A DNA stretch of 64,000 nt from Saltatorellus ferox. GTDB lineage: Bacteria > Planctomycetota > UBA1135 > GCA-002686595. Where the stretch lies: assembly GCA_007751475.1 (NCBI GenBank), contig CP036434.1, forward strand, positions 620,001 to 684,000. Direction: 5' to 3'. A program made the position numbers and the translations under genes. Each line of letters begins with the position of its first letter. The stretch's first letter is position 1. Shown here one piece after another: positions 28,069 to 36,085 of the stretch. The notes under the pieces were generated by a model, which saw only the letters and a list, made by a program, of their open reading frames with translations, searched no databases and was not told where the DNA came from.

Positions 28069-29658
28069 TCAGAGGCTTCCCTCGAGCGCGCGGATCGCGC
28101 GCTCGATCTCGCCCGCTTGCTCGAGGAGCGTGGCGGCGAGCTGGTAGAGGGACTGTCGCTGGGTCACTCGTGTGAGCGATTCGACGGTCGTACGGAGCAC
28201 GAGCATGGCCTCGTCGATCTCTTTCTCCTCGGCGAGGGCCCTCGCGAGCGCGGTAGCGAGGCGAACTCGCTGGGGCTCGTCGAGCGCGGCTTGCCGGTTG
28301 AAGACGGGGCGCAGGGCGTTGACGGCTTCACCCGCCATGCCTCGGAGGATCAGTCGCTCGCCGCGATCGATGCGCTCGTCGTCGCCGAAGAGGTCGATCC
28401 GCTTCGGCTCCATGTCGAGCGCGACCAGAGCAGCGTCGGCGTGGGGCGCCACCGCGTCACCGAAACCTTCGTTCGTCGCGGTCTTGGCGATGGCCAGGGT
28501 GGCGAGCGGCTGGTGCCCACGATTGGCCGCGATCGCCGCCTTGACGTAGGAGTCCTTTCGCTCCTCACCCGTGACGAGCGAAGCGTGATAGAGCCAGGCG
28601 CGAACGGCGTCCGAGTTGCGCTCGGCACGATCGAAAGCCAGCGCGCGAAGCTCCGCGAGCTCGGGATCCTGGTCGCCGTACTCGCTGTATTCGATCGCGA
28701 GGTCGAGGCAGCGCATGGCCTGAACCGGCTCGCCTGCGAGGGAGTGCGCACGGCTGCGGATGATGTAGCGCTGGCGGCGGCCCTCGGGGTTCTGCGTCTC
28801 GTCGAGATCGTCCAGGGCGTCGAGGACGAGCAGTGCACGGCGAGCGCTCTCGCGAGCCACGACCTCGTTCTTGGCGGCGCTTGCGATGCGCGTGTGAGCG
28901 TCAGCGAGGAGTCGTCTGGACTCGATGCTGTAGTCGTTCTCGACCTTCAGGCCCGCGAGGGCGTCGAATCGCGCGGCGGCTTCCTCCCACGCGTTGGCCT
29001 CCCCATAGAGCTTGCCTGCTCGCAGCATGGCGTCGGCGAGGAGGTCCGAGTTTGGGTAGCGCTCGACGATCTCGTCGTAGGCGCGGGCCGCTTCGAGAGC
29101 GCGGCTGGGCGTGGACTCGTCGATTCGCGCGCGGTTCCACGCGCCGGAGGCGGCCATCGAGCTTTCCGGATGGTCGGCCAGTGCACGGAAGTAGCCGGTG
29201 TAGGCGCGCTCGTAGAGCTCCTTCCGCGTCGGGTACGGCGGCAGGTCCTCCGCCACGCGGAGCTCGGAGGTCGTCAGGGTGATCTGAAGCCCGACGGACC
29301 CACCGATCCAGCGAAGCGCGTCACGAAGATCGGTGTCGACGAGCTTGACCGTGACCTCGGGCATGCGGCTGAGCGTCTCGAGCCCCACGAGTTCGCGATG
29401 ACAGTCCCGTGCCACGCGACGCAGGAGCGCGTCGATCGAGAGGCGAGTGGCGACCACGTCGATCGTCTCCATGCCGAGGCGCCCGTTGATGCGGACGTCC
29501 GCGCGCGGAACGGTGCGCTCGTAGGCGGTCAGGGCCTCGGTCTGCTCGGCGATGTCGGTGGAGAGATCGTCGGTCAGGATGCTGGATTGAGCGGCGATCG
29601 GTGTGACCGAGGCCGCGCTGGCCGCGAGGCAGCCGAGCAGGAACGAAGTGGGCTTCAA
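28069..29658 (-). CDS. Periplasmic STN-like + TPR repeat protein, unknown function
   Basis: The 529-residue product has a signal peptide (ending near PIAAQS). A short N-terminal domain at about residues 55-150 resembles the STN domain of secretins and TonB receptors: VVATRLSIDALLRRVARD, VTVKLVDTDLRDALRWIGG. About 350 residues of tetratricopeptide-like helices follow (ELYERAYTGYFRALADHPES, AARAYDEIVERYPNSDLLAD, and more). The start is TTG 29658, which overlaps the upstream stop (TTGA) and has a strong GGAGGA six bases before it. Tetratricopeptide scaffolds occur in some flagellar collars and pilus machines; a role here is inference from operon position only. Confidence 0.68.
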   Translation of the reverse strand: MKPTSFLLGCLAASAASVTPIAAQSSILTDDLSTDIAEQTEALTAYERTVPRADVRINGRLGMETIDVVATRLSIDALLRRVARDCHRELVGLETLSRMPEVTVKLVDTDLRDALRWIGGSVGLQITLTTSELRVAEDLPPYPTRKELYERAYTGYFRALADHPESSMAASGAWNRARIDESTPSRALEAARAYDEIVERYPNSDLLADAMLRAGKLYGEANAWEEAAARFDALAGLKVENDYSIESRRLLADAHTRIASAAKNEVVARESARRALLVLDALDDLDETQNPEGRRQRYIIRSRAHSLAGEPVQAMRCLDLAIEYSEYGDQDPELAELRALAFDRAERNSDAVRAWLYHASLVTGEERKDSYVKAAIAANRGHQPLATLAIAKTATNEGFGDAVAPHADAALVALDMEPKRIDLFGDDERIDRGERLILRGMAGEAVNALRPVFNRQAALDEPQRVRLATALARALAEEKEIDEAMLVLRTTVESLTRVTQRQSLYQLAATLLEQAGEIERAIRALEGSL

Positions 29659-30944
29659 GGTCTTTCCTCCCTCTGCGGCGCCGTGGCCTTGCCGTGCTCG
29701 AAGTAGGTGAGCGGAATGAGGTAGTCGATCTCCTCGCGCAGGACCGGGCTGAGCGGGATGCGAGCCTGGTTGGCGAGGACGTGGTTCAGGAGGCGGCGCG
29801 CCTCTTCGAAGCGGCCATCCGCCAGCAGTGCCTTGGCGTTGCCCACCGCGAATTCGTGCGTATTGGCGTAGTCGCGCGGATCGATCCAGCGGTCTCGCTG
29901 CGAGCGTTCTGGAAGGTCGCTGCCCGCGGGAAGGCTGGTCGGCGTGTTCATCGTGTACGTCAACGATGGGTCGACGCCCACCGAGGCGCTCGTGGCGGGA
30001 AACTCTGACGGAGCGGCCACGGCCGGGGCGGACTTGTCCTGGGCGATGGCGTCGGCGAGCTTGTCGGTCGTCACCTGGAGCGACGACTGGAAGGCGGCGC
30101 TCGCCTGGTAGGCGACGAAGAAGATGCCGGTGTTGACGAGCAGGAAGCACGCGACCAGAACCCAGAGCAGCCTTTGCTTCTCCGACGACTGGGAATAGGG
30201 GATGTCTTCCGGCAGGAGGATGCGCGGTCCGCGGTCGCGGAGCGCGTGGTTCGACCCGGCGGGAGCAGAGCCGGCGTTCGACATCAGGGGCGGGAACGAC
30301 GCGGGGAGATCGGCGGCGGGCGCTGCGACGGTTTCCGCTGGGCCGGCCTGAAACTGCGGCTGCGGGGCGGGCTGCGCTTGAGGTGCCTGGGGCAGAGGCG
30401 CCGCCGGCGGCTGCTGGGCCTGCGACTGCGGCGCTGGCTGGACGGGCGCCGTCTGCGGCGCCGGGGCAGCTGCCTGGGGCGCGGCCGGAGCCGCAGGGGC
30501 GGGCGCGGGAGTCGGATCGAGGAAGAGATCGTTGGCCGGGAGCCCCTCGGCGCTCAGCGTTCCGTTGCGATAGGGATCATCGTCGAGCGAGAACAGCTCG
30601 TCGAAGCCGAACAGGTCCTCATCCAGGTCGTCGATTCCGTCGGGGAGCGGCGGATTAGGGCGTCCGGAGGCAGCGGAGCTACCAGGTGCCTGGGCTGACG
30701 TGGCCTGGGTGGCGGGTGTCTGTGCTGCTGCTGTCTGGGCCGTCGGTGTTTGGTCGCCGTCGGTACCGGCTGCTCCTGGCGTTGCGGCCGCCGAGTTGGC
30801 CGCTGTGCCGGTCGCTGTGGTGGGCTGTGCCTCGGCGACGCGCATGCTCGCCGGGACCGGCGGCACGAGCCCAAATTCCTCGAGGCCTTCGACCTCGGGG
30901 AAGTGGAACAGATCGTTGAAGGGGCTTTCGTACGGGTCCGACAT
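29655..30944 (-). CDS. Pro/Ala/Gln-rich single-pass membrane protein, unknown function
   Basis: The 429-residue product has a long N-terminal region (about 250 residues) of low complexity, rich in Ala, Pro, Gln and Thr. This includes an acidic patch DDLDEDLFGFDELFSLDDD near residue 105. One membrane helix follows (about 262-285, LLWVLVACFLLVNTGIFFVAY). A periplasmic C-terminal domain has a TPR-like helical pair (AVGNAKALLADGRFEEARRL). This topology recalls adaptor proteins that connect cytoplasmic signalling to an envelope scaffold. The gene lies 7 bp after the receiver/ATPase gene and overlaps the STN+TPR gene by 4 bp. Confidence 0.62.
   Translation of the reverse strand: MSDPYESPFNDLFHFPEVEGLEEFGLVPPVPASMRVAEAQPTTATGTAANSAAATPGAAGTDGDQTPTAQTAAAQTPATQATSAQAPGSSAASGRPNPPLPDGIDDLDEDLFGFDELFSLDDDPYRNGTLSAEGLPANDLFLDPTPAPAPAAPAAPQAAAPAPQTAPVQPAPQSQAQQPPAAPLPQAPQAQPAPQPQFQAGPAETVAAPAADLPASFPPLMSNAGSAPAGSNHALRDRGPRILLPEDIPYSQSSEKQRLLWVLVACFLLVNTGIFFVAYQASAAFQSSLQVTTDKLADAIAQDKSAPAVAAPSEFPATSASVGVDPSLTYTMNTPTSLPAGSDLPERSQRDRWIDPRDYANTHEFAVGNAKALLADGRFEEARRLLNHVLANQARIPLSPVLREEIDYLIPLTYFEHGKATAPQREERP
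29659..29670 (-). promoter_or_regulatory. Ribosome binding site deciding the TTG start at 29658
   Basis: On the minus strand GGAGGA (29670-29665) lies six bases before TTG 29658, which overlaps the preceding stop codon. Most genes in this window lack such a clear Shine-Dalgarno. It supports the TTG start over the much longer open frame that continues upstream inside the neighbouring gene. Confidence 0.75.
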
Positions 30945-30951
30945 GTCTGAC

Positions 30952-31968
30952 TCAGCTCCAGAGCGCCTCGGAGAGAACGCGGCTCGGATCGGGCCCCATC
31001 AGCATTCGTCCGACGACGACGGCGAGGGCCGGGGAGAGAATGACCGGAGCATCCGGATCCTCGGAGAGCGTCGCGAGGAGCTCCTTCGACGTCTCGGGGG
31101 AGAAGAAGTCGAGTTCAGAGAGGTCGATTCGGACGCCGTCCTCGAAGTCGGCGGTGGTGACGCGAAACTCGAGCGTGACGGCCGTCCCACCACCGAGCTC
31201 CGAGCGCACCGAAACGTTCTCGGCGAGCGAGTGCATTCGGCCGAGGCCTGACGAGGCGTCCAGAGCGTCGGCGCTCAGGTAGCGGACGGCCTCGAAGCCG
31301 GGGCCGTCGTCCTCGATGGTCACCGTGAGCATCGAGCGATCGAGGCAGGCCGTCAGTTCGATCTGCTGGGCGCCGTGATCGACGCAATTCTGAATCGTCT
31401 CGGCGACCGAGGTGCCGATCCGAGCGCGCGTCGACGGGACGATCTCGCAGCGCGCGCACCAGCCGATCAGATCACGTGCGGCTGCCTCGGCGGCTCCGTG
31501 CTCGGCGGCGAGGAGAATGTGCATGCCCGAAGAGGCCGAGCCCAGACCGCGTTCGACGTAGCGCGTCATGGGGCGATCGGGCTCCGTGCGCGGCGCCTCG
31601 ACGGCTTCCACCAGTGCTTCCGGACGGAGCGGCCGCTCGAGGATGACGTCGACGCCGAGGCGGGCTGCGCGCTGGTAGTCGGACGTGGTGGTCTCGGCGC
31701 CAGCGATCAGGATCGCATGCGGATAGAGCCCGAGCGAGTGAAGATCCTCGAGTAGATCGAGGCCCCCGATCGCAAAGTCCTCGCTCGGCGTCGAGCTGAG
31801 GTCGGCGATGAACGTATCCGATGGTTCGCCCTCGAGGACTTCGAGCGCGCACTCTGCGACGATCGAAGAGTGGGATCGAGCGTCGAGGATGCGAGCAAAC
31901 GCGAGGGCCACCGTCGTGTCGCTGAGCGCCAGGAGAACGGCGCGCTGGTCTGTCGTCCTGGAGCTCAT
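30952..31968 (-). CDS. Degenerate receiver fused to a HATPase (anti-sigma/histidine-kinase type) domain
   Basis: The 338-residue product has a receiver-like N-terminal domain (residues 9-125) with the phosphoacceptor-position Asp56 (FIADLSS). It has only one acidic residue where two normally bind magnesium, and Arg112 (ILERPLRP) replaces the invariant Lys. A GHKL-type ATPase domain follows, with N-box VAETIQNCVDHGAQQIE (Asn194) and G1 box EDDGPGF. It lacks an H-box, so it may act as an anti-sigma-type kinase or as an ATP-binding switch. ATG 31968 overlaps the stop of the upstream pseudo-kinase gene (ATGA). Confidence 0.68.
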   Translation of the reverse strand: MSSRTTDQRAVLLALSDTTVALAFARILDARSHSSIVAECALEVLEGEPSDTFIADLSSTPSEDFAIGGLDLLEDLHSLGLYPHAILIAGAETTTSDYQRAARLGVDVILERPLRPEALVEAVEAPRTEPDRPMTRYVERGLGSASSGMHILLAAEHGAAEAAARDLIGWCARCEIVPSTRARIGTSVAETIQNCVDHGAQQIELTACLDRSMLTVTIEDDGPGFEAVRYLSADALDASSGLGRMHSLAENVSVRSELGGGTAVTLEFRVTTADFEDGVRIDLSELDFFSPETSKELLATLSEDPDAPVILSPALAVVVGRMLMGPDPSRVLSEALWS

Positions 31969-32687
31969 CGGGCGGCCTCTTCGTGGGACCTGGTGGTGGA
32001 AACGGGAAGCGTGATGACCGCGCATCGATGGCCTTCGGCCTCGTGGATCGAGGTCCGTCCGCCGAGGCGCGCGACGCTCGACCGAAGGAGCGCATCGGCC
32101 AGGGAGGGGAGGGAAGCGTCATCGTCACGCTCGGACGCCTGGGCCTCGCCGCCCGTCTGGATGAAGCTAAACGTGGCGACGTCCGCGGTGGCGTGGACGT
32201 GGACCATCACCTCGGTGTCAGCGGCTCGAGCGGCGCGGTAGAGGTGGCGGAGGGAGCGCTCGAAGCACTCGACCAGAAGTGGAGCATCGGTCGCGAGGGC
32301 CGTGTCCTCTTGCTCGAGGACGAAGTGGGTCCGGCGGCGGTCGGCGGGCCCGAGGGAGGCGCGGAGGCTCTCGACGATCTCGCCGAGGGTCGTCCCTACG
32401 GAGCGGATCCTCCGGGGCATGGTCCAGGCGAGGACATCGTGGGCGGCGGCCTCGGCGCGGTCGATCTCCTCGAGGGCGCGGGCCGCGAATCCCTGGGTGA
32501 CGGTCACGCCAGCCCGGACTCCCTCCAGAAGGACGCGCAGGGCCGCGAGCGGAGAGCGGAGTTCGCGACCTGCGCCGAGCGCGATGTCCCGAAGCTGGCC
32601 CGCGCCGATAGAGCGATCGACCGCGTCGGCGGCGCTCGTGAAAGCGGCTCGATCGCTCGTGGTCTGGGCTGGTCGGGATGGTTGCAT
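31965..32687 (-). CDS. Pseudo-histidine kinase, first gene of the flagellar operon
   Basis: The 240-residue product has the outline of a HisKA-HATPase kinase. The H-box reads GRELRSPLAALRVLLEG, with Arg41 where the phosphoacceptor His belongs (usual H-E-L-R-x-P-L). The ATPase half has no recognisable N-box Asn and no G-x-G boxes. It is therefore probably catalytically dead and could act as a dimerisation partner or inhibitor. ATG 32687 is favoured because a sigma-54 type promoter lies 51-66 bases upstream. The open frame that reaches 32846 would begin upstream of that promoter. Confidence 0.62.
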   Translation of the reverse strand: MQPSRPAQTTSDRAAFTSAADAVDRSIGAGQLRDIALGAGRELRSPLAALRVLLEGVRAGVTVTQGFAARALEEIDRAEAAAHDVLAWTMPRRIRSVGTTLGEIVESLRASLGPADRRRTHFVLEQEDTALATDAPLLVECFERSLRHLYRAARAADTEVMVHVHATADVATFSFIQTGGEAQASERDDDASLPSLADALLRSSVARLGGRTSIHEAEGHRCAVITLPVSTTRSHEEAAR

Positions 32688-33001
32688 GGGCCGGGGTTCC
32701 CTGTGGAACGACTGGGGAGGTGGGTGGAAGGCGACGACGCAAGGCCGCTGCCAAGCGGTCTGTCGACTGACCCCGGACCTTCCCTTGATGGCCTGAGAGG
32801 TGTTTTCCGGAAGGAATTTCCAACTTCGGAACGGATGGCACCCCACGCGACGAGTGCCGCCGGGCGCTGGATTTCGCCCCGAACTGTCGGCCTTCGCGAC
32901 ACTTCCGCGCCAGCACCCCGGCTGACGCCTCGTCAGGCCCTGCGGCCGGTCCGGGGCGCTGTCGGTTATTCCGACGCGCTCTCCGGCTCTGACGGGCCGC
33001 G
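32688..33001. other. Intergenic region between the two minus-strand regulators
   Basis: These 314 bases hold the sigma-54 type promoter near 32738-32753. No gene is supported; frames that cross the region are extensions of neighbours or shadows. No hairpin followed by a T-run was seen for the upstream activator gene. Confidence 0.6.
32738..32753 (-). promoter_or_regulatory. Sigma-54 (-24/-12) promoter of the flagellar basal-body operon
   Basis: Read on the minus strand, TGGCAG-N5-TTGC matches nine of ten fixed positions of the sigma-54 consensus TGGCAC-N5-TTGC, and the GG and GC are exactly ten bases apart. The predicted transcript would start about 40 bases before ATG 32687. Two sigma-54 activators are encoded nearby. 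Confidence 0.65.
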
Positions 33002-34441
33002 CTACTCGATCCCGTACAGCTCTAATTTCTTGTAGAGCGTCGAGCGATGGATGCCGAGGGCACGGGCGGCTCGGCCCTTGTTGCCGCGCGTGACGGAAAG
33101 TGCTCGCCGAATCATGGCGGCCTCCATGCGCTCCAGCGAAAGGTCGGCTTCGGAGAGGGTGTCGATCTCCGGCTCGTCTTCGACGCTGGGGCTGAGCGGA
33201 TTCCCCTGGCCGGTCGGGCCTGCGCTCGCGCCCGCCGCGTCAGGGGCGGTCTCCGTCGGCGCATGGGTGGACCCTGGCGCGCCGAGACCCACGTGAGCGG
33301 CGGGTATCTCCCCGCCGGAGGTCATGATCGCGGCCCGCTCGACGGCGTTCCGGAGCTCGCGGATGTTCCCGGGCCACGGGTGCGTTTCGAGGGAACGGAT
33401 CGCAGCCGTGGCAAACCCGGTATACGGCCTCGCGAGCTCGTCCCCGAAGTGCTCCAGGAAGTGGTGTGCGAGGGGGCCAATGTCTTCCGGCCGGGCGCGC
33501 AGGGGGGGGACGACGATCGAGAAGACGTTGAGCCTGTAGAAGAGGTCTTCGCGGAAGGTGCCCGCTTCGACCATCTGCATGAGGTCCCGGTTCGTCGAAG
33601 CGACGACGCGCGCGTCCATGGCCAGCGGAAGCGTGCCGCCGACGCGGCGGTAGGTCCGTTCCTGAAGCACCCTCAGGAGCTTGGCCTGAAGCCCGAGATC
33701 CAGTTCGCCGAGCTCGTCCAAGAAGAGCGTTCCGCCCTTGGCGGCAGCGATGAGGCCGTCGCGGCCCTTGGGGAGGCCGCCGGTAAACGCGCCGGGCTCG
33801 TAGCCGAAGAGCTCGGCCTCGAGCAGTCCGTCGGCCAGCGCGGCGCAGTTGAGCGGGATGAAGGGGCCGTCCGCGCGGGCGCTCTGGTCGTGGACGGCGC
33901 GGGCGACCAGCTCCTTCCCCACACCGGACTCACCGGTGATGAGGGCCGTCGAGCGGGGAGTGGCGGCGACGCGGGCGATATGCTCCAGAACGCGCTGGAT
34001 GGCGGCGGATCGGCCGACGATCGGGCCCGAACGGAGCTGGGCGACCTCTTCGCGGAGGCGGTCACGTTCCTCGCGGATGGTTCGGTTGGAAAGGACGCGC
34101 TCGAGAGCCTGGCGGAGGCGCGGCGGATCCACCGGCTTCTCCAGGACGTTGACGGCGCCGAGCGCCATGGCCCTGACGGCCGTTTCCACATCCGCGTGCC
34201 CCGTGAGGATCACCACGGCCGGGGCATCGTCCAGGGCCGTCAGCCTGGGAAGGATCTCGAGCCCATCACCCTCCGGCATCCGCAGGTCCAAGAGGACGAG
34301 ATCCGGCCGCTCGGCGGTGGCCTTGCGGACGGTTTCTGCTCCGGTGCCGGCTTCGGACGTGCGGTGCCCCCCCGCCATGCAGATGGCGACGAGGCCCGCC
34401 CGAATTCCGGGGTCGTCGTCGGCGATGAGGATGTGTGGCAC
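33002..34441 (-). CDS. Sigma-54-dependent response regulator with variant GAFTGG loop
   Basis: This 479-residue NtrC-family protein has receiver residues Asp52 and Lys102, Walker A GESGVGKE (170-177) and Walker B LFLDELGE (239-246). An Ala/Pro/Thr-rich linker leads to a C-terminal Fis-type helix-turn-helix (GNKGRAARALGIHRSTLYKK). The sigma-54 contact loop reads GAFTGG (217-222) instead of GAFTGA. GTG 34441 is preferred because the receiver starts at once (PHILIADDD). The longer frame to 34564 adds 41 residues of non-conserved sequence. No partner kinase is adjacent. It is divergent from flagellin 1 and could control filament genes. Confidence 0.87.
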   Translation of the reverse strand: MPHILIADDDPGIRAGLVAICMAGGHRTSEAGTGAETVRKATAERPDLVLLDLRMPEGDGLEILPRLTALDDAPAVVILTGHADVETAVRAMALGAVNVLEKPVDPPRLRQALERVLSNRTIREERDRLREEVAQLRSGPIVGRSAAIQRVLEHIARVAATPRSTALITGESGVGKELVARAVHDQSARADGPFIPLNCAALADGLLEAELFGYEPGAFTGGLPKGRDGLIAAAKGGTLFLDELGELDLGLQAKLLRVLQERTYRRVGGTLPLAMDARVVASTNRDLMQMVEAGTFREDLFYRLNVFSIVVPPLRARPEDIGPLAHHFLEHFGDELARPYTGFATAAIRSLETHPWPGNIRELRNAVERAAIMTSGGEIPAAHVGLGAPGSTHAPTETAPDAAGASAGPTGQGNPLSPSVEDEPEIDTLSEADLSLERMEAAMIRRALSVTRGNKGRAARALGIHRSTLYKKLELYGIE

Positions 34442-34782
34442 CCGAGGACTGTAGATAAGGAGCAGGTCGGGATTCCATACCGGTGGAGACGTTCTCTCCC
34501 CTGGCACCGCCCTGCTTCCAGGACATCCTCCCCGGAACTCATGGCGGAAATGATTTCCGAGCACCCTGCCACAAGACCTCGTCAGTGAGCCTTCTGGTCA
34601 CCCGAAGAGTCTTTTTGCGGGACGCGGGCTTGAGTCATCAGACGCCCTACCGAGAACCGAATCGTGTCCGGACCAGCCCGGCGTCAGAACCACCAGGTGG
34701 AACCGCCCGTCGGAACCCGCTGCCGGACACAAAACTCAGCCAATCGACCCCGCCCGTCAGCTTCCAACCGACCCCGTCCATC
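34442..34782. other. Divergent intergenic region, regulator / flagellin 1
   Basis: These 341 bases must contain the promoters for the second sigma-54 activator (leftward) and flagellin 1 (rightward). I looked for sigma-54 (GG-N10-GC) and sigma-28 (TAAA-N15-GCCGATAA) elements and found no convincing match. No Shine-Dalgarno precedes the flagellin ATG. No small gene is supported. Confidence 0.5.
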
Positions 34783-35616
34783 ATGGGACTTCGCGTCAAC
34801 ACCAACATTGCCTCGCTCACAGCGCAGCGCAACCTCAGCGTGGCCACCGGCCGCCTGCAGGGAAACTACGCCCGACTTGCGTCGGGGCTCAGAATCGCCG
34901 TCGCCGCGGATGACGCGGCCGGACTCGCCATTTCCGAGCGGATGCGTAGCCAGATTCGCTCCTACGGAGTGGCCAGCCGCAACGCCATGGACGGGGTCTC
35001 TCTCGCCCAGACGGCCGAGGGCTCGCTGAACGAAGTCAGCGGCATCCTCGGCCGGATGCGTGAACTCTCCATGCAGAGCGCGAACGGCACGCTGTCCGAC
35101 AGCGACCGCGCCACGCTCGATATCGAGTTCACGCAGCTGAAGGACGAGATCAACCGCATCGCAACGACCACGGTCTTCAACGGCATCAACCTTCTGGACG
35201 GCTCGGCCTCGACCGGCATTCCGATCCAGGTCGGCATCGAGAACAGCCCGTCGAACGACGTGATCACGGTCACGCTCGAAGCGAGTTCGACCAGCGAGCT
35301 CGGAATCTCCTCGACGGACGTTCTCTCGATCTCCAACGCGCAGGGAGCCCTCGCGAGCATCGACTCGGCGATCGACACGATCAACGACGCACGCGGTGCG
35401 CTCGGTGCGCAGCAGAACCGGATGGAGAGCGCGCTTCGAAGCATCCAGGTCCAGCGCGAGAACCTCTCCGCATCCGAGAGCCGGATCCGAGACGTCGACG
35501 TGGCTGAAGAGACCGCAGACCTCACGCGCAACTCGATCATGCAGCAGTCGGCCACTCAGATCCTGACGCAGGCCAATGTTCAGCCGCAAATTGCGCTGCA
35601 ATTGCTTCAGGGATAA
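34783..35616 (+). CDS. Flagellin (copy 1)
   Basis: The 277-residue filament subunit starts MGLRVNTNIASLTAQRNL and has the conserved N-terminal D0/D1 helices (LASGLRIAVAADDAAGLAIS, RMRELSMQSANGTLSD). The C-terminal D1/D0 helices are AESRIRDVD-like (SESRIRDVDVAEETADLTRN) and end QPQIALQLLQG. The surface D2/D3 domain is nearly absent, giving a minimal flagellin. ATG 34783 is fixed by the family N-terminus; the open frame upstream is non-coding. It is the most divergent of the three copies, with IASLTAQ instead of VASMNAQ and a different C-terminus. Confidence 0.95.
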   Translation: MGLRVNTNIASLTAQRNLSVATGRLQGNYARLASGLRIAVAADDAAGLAISERMRSQIRSYGVASRNAMDGVSLAQTAEGSLNEVSGILGRMRELSMQSANGTLSDSDRATLDIEFTQLKDEINRIATTTVFNGINLLDGSASTGIPIQVGIENSPSNDVITVTLEASSTSELGISSTDVLSISNAQGALASIDSAIDTINDARGALGAQQNRMESALRSIQVQRENLSASESRIRDVDVAEETADLTRNSIMQQSATQILTQANVQPQIALQLLQG

Positions 35617-36085
35617 CGACTTCATCCGAGAACTGAAGTAGCCAGCGAGGTTCATGCAGACCTCTTACTGCAAAGGTCTAGCTGGCCACGAATCACCGCG
35701 CTCGGCAACGGGCTCGGAGACTGAAAACCAAAGAGAAAAGAAGCGGACCCCAGGTCCGATTCGCTGAGTGGGGGGCCGATCTCCGGATCGGTCCCCCGTT
35801 ATCCAGCCTCACCGCTCTACACAACACGAAGACCCGTCCATCCGATGGCGCGCGCAGCGCAGCCCGCGGACCTGGCAGCCGCATGGGATCTCTTCTTCGA
35901 AGAAGTTCCGCAGCGCCGCACGAGGGCGGGCAAGAAACCAACGACAGACGACCTGTGTTGAGCCTTCACCAGCAACCGCGCGTGCGAACCGCGCGGAGAG
36001 GCCGGGAAGATCACTCTTGCAGAACGTATTTGAGCGTCTGTCGCCAAGCACCGTTCGCACCAATCCAAGCACAGAATCGAATCGT
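35617..36085. other. Intergenic region between flagellins 1 and 2
   Basis: These 469 bases contain an imperfect hairpin near 35738-35766 and a strong hairpin at 35770-35797, then about 290 bases up to flagellin 2. The promoter of flagellin 2 is expected here, but no clear sigma-28 or sigma-54 element was found. No gene is supported. Confidence 0.5.
35770..35797 (+). terminator. Hairpin after flagellin 1
   Basis: A 12-bp stem (one G-T pair) with loop TCCG: bases 35770-35781 pair with 35786-35797. There is no T-run after it. It probably terminates transcription or stabilises the 3' end of flagellin 1 mRNA. Confidence 0.5.

Noticed and set aside
25552..29706. A 1384-codon open frame on the plus strand opposite the kinase and TPR genes
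   Set aside because: It is the mirror of strongly supported minus-strand genes in a high-GC genome, where the antisense frame stays open by codon bias. Its sequence is Arg/Glu/Gly/His-rich with no domain.
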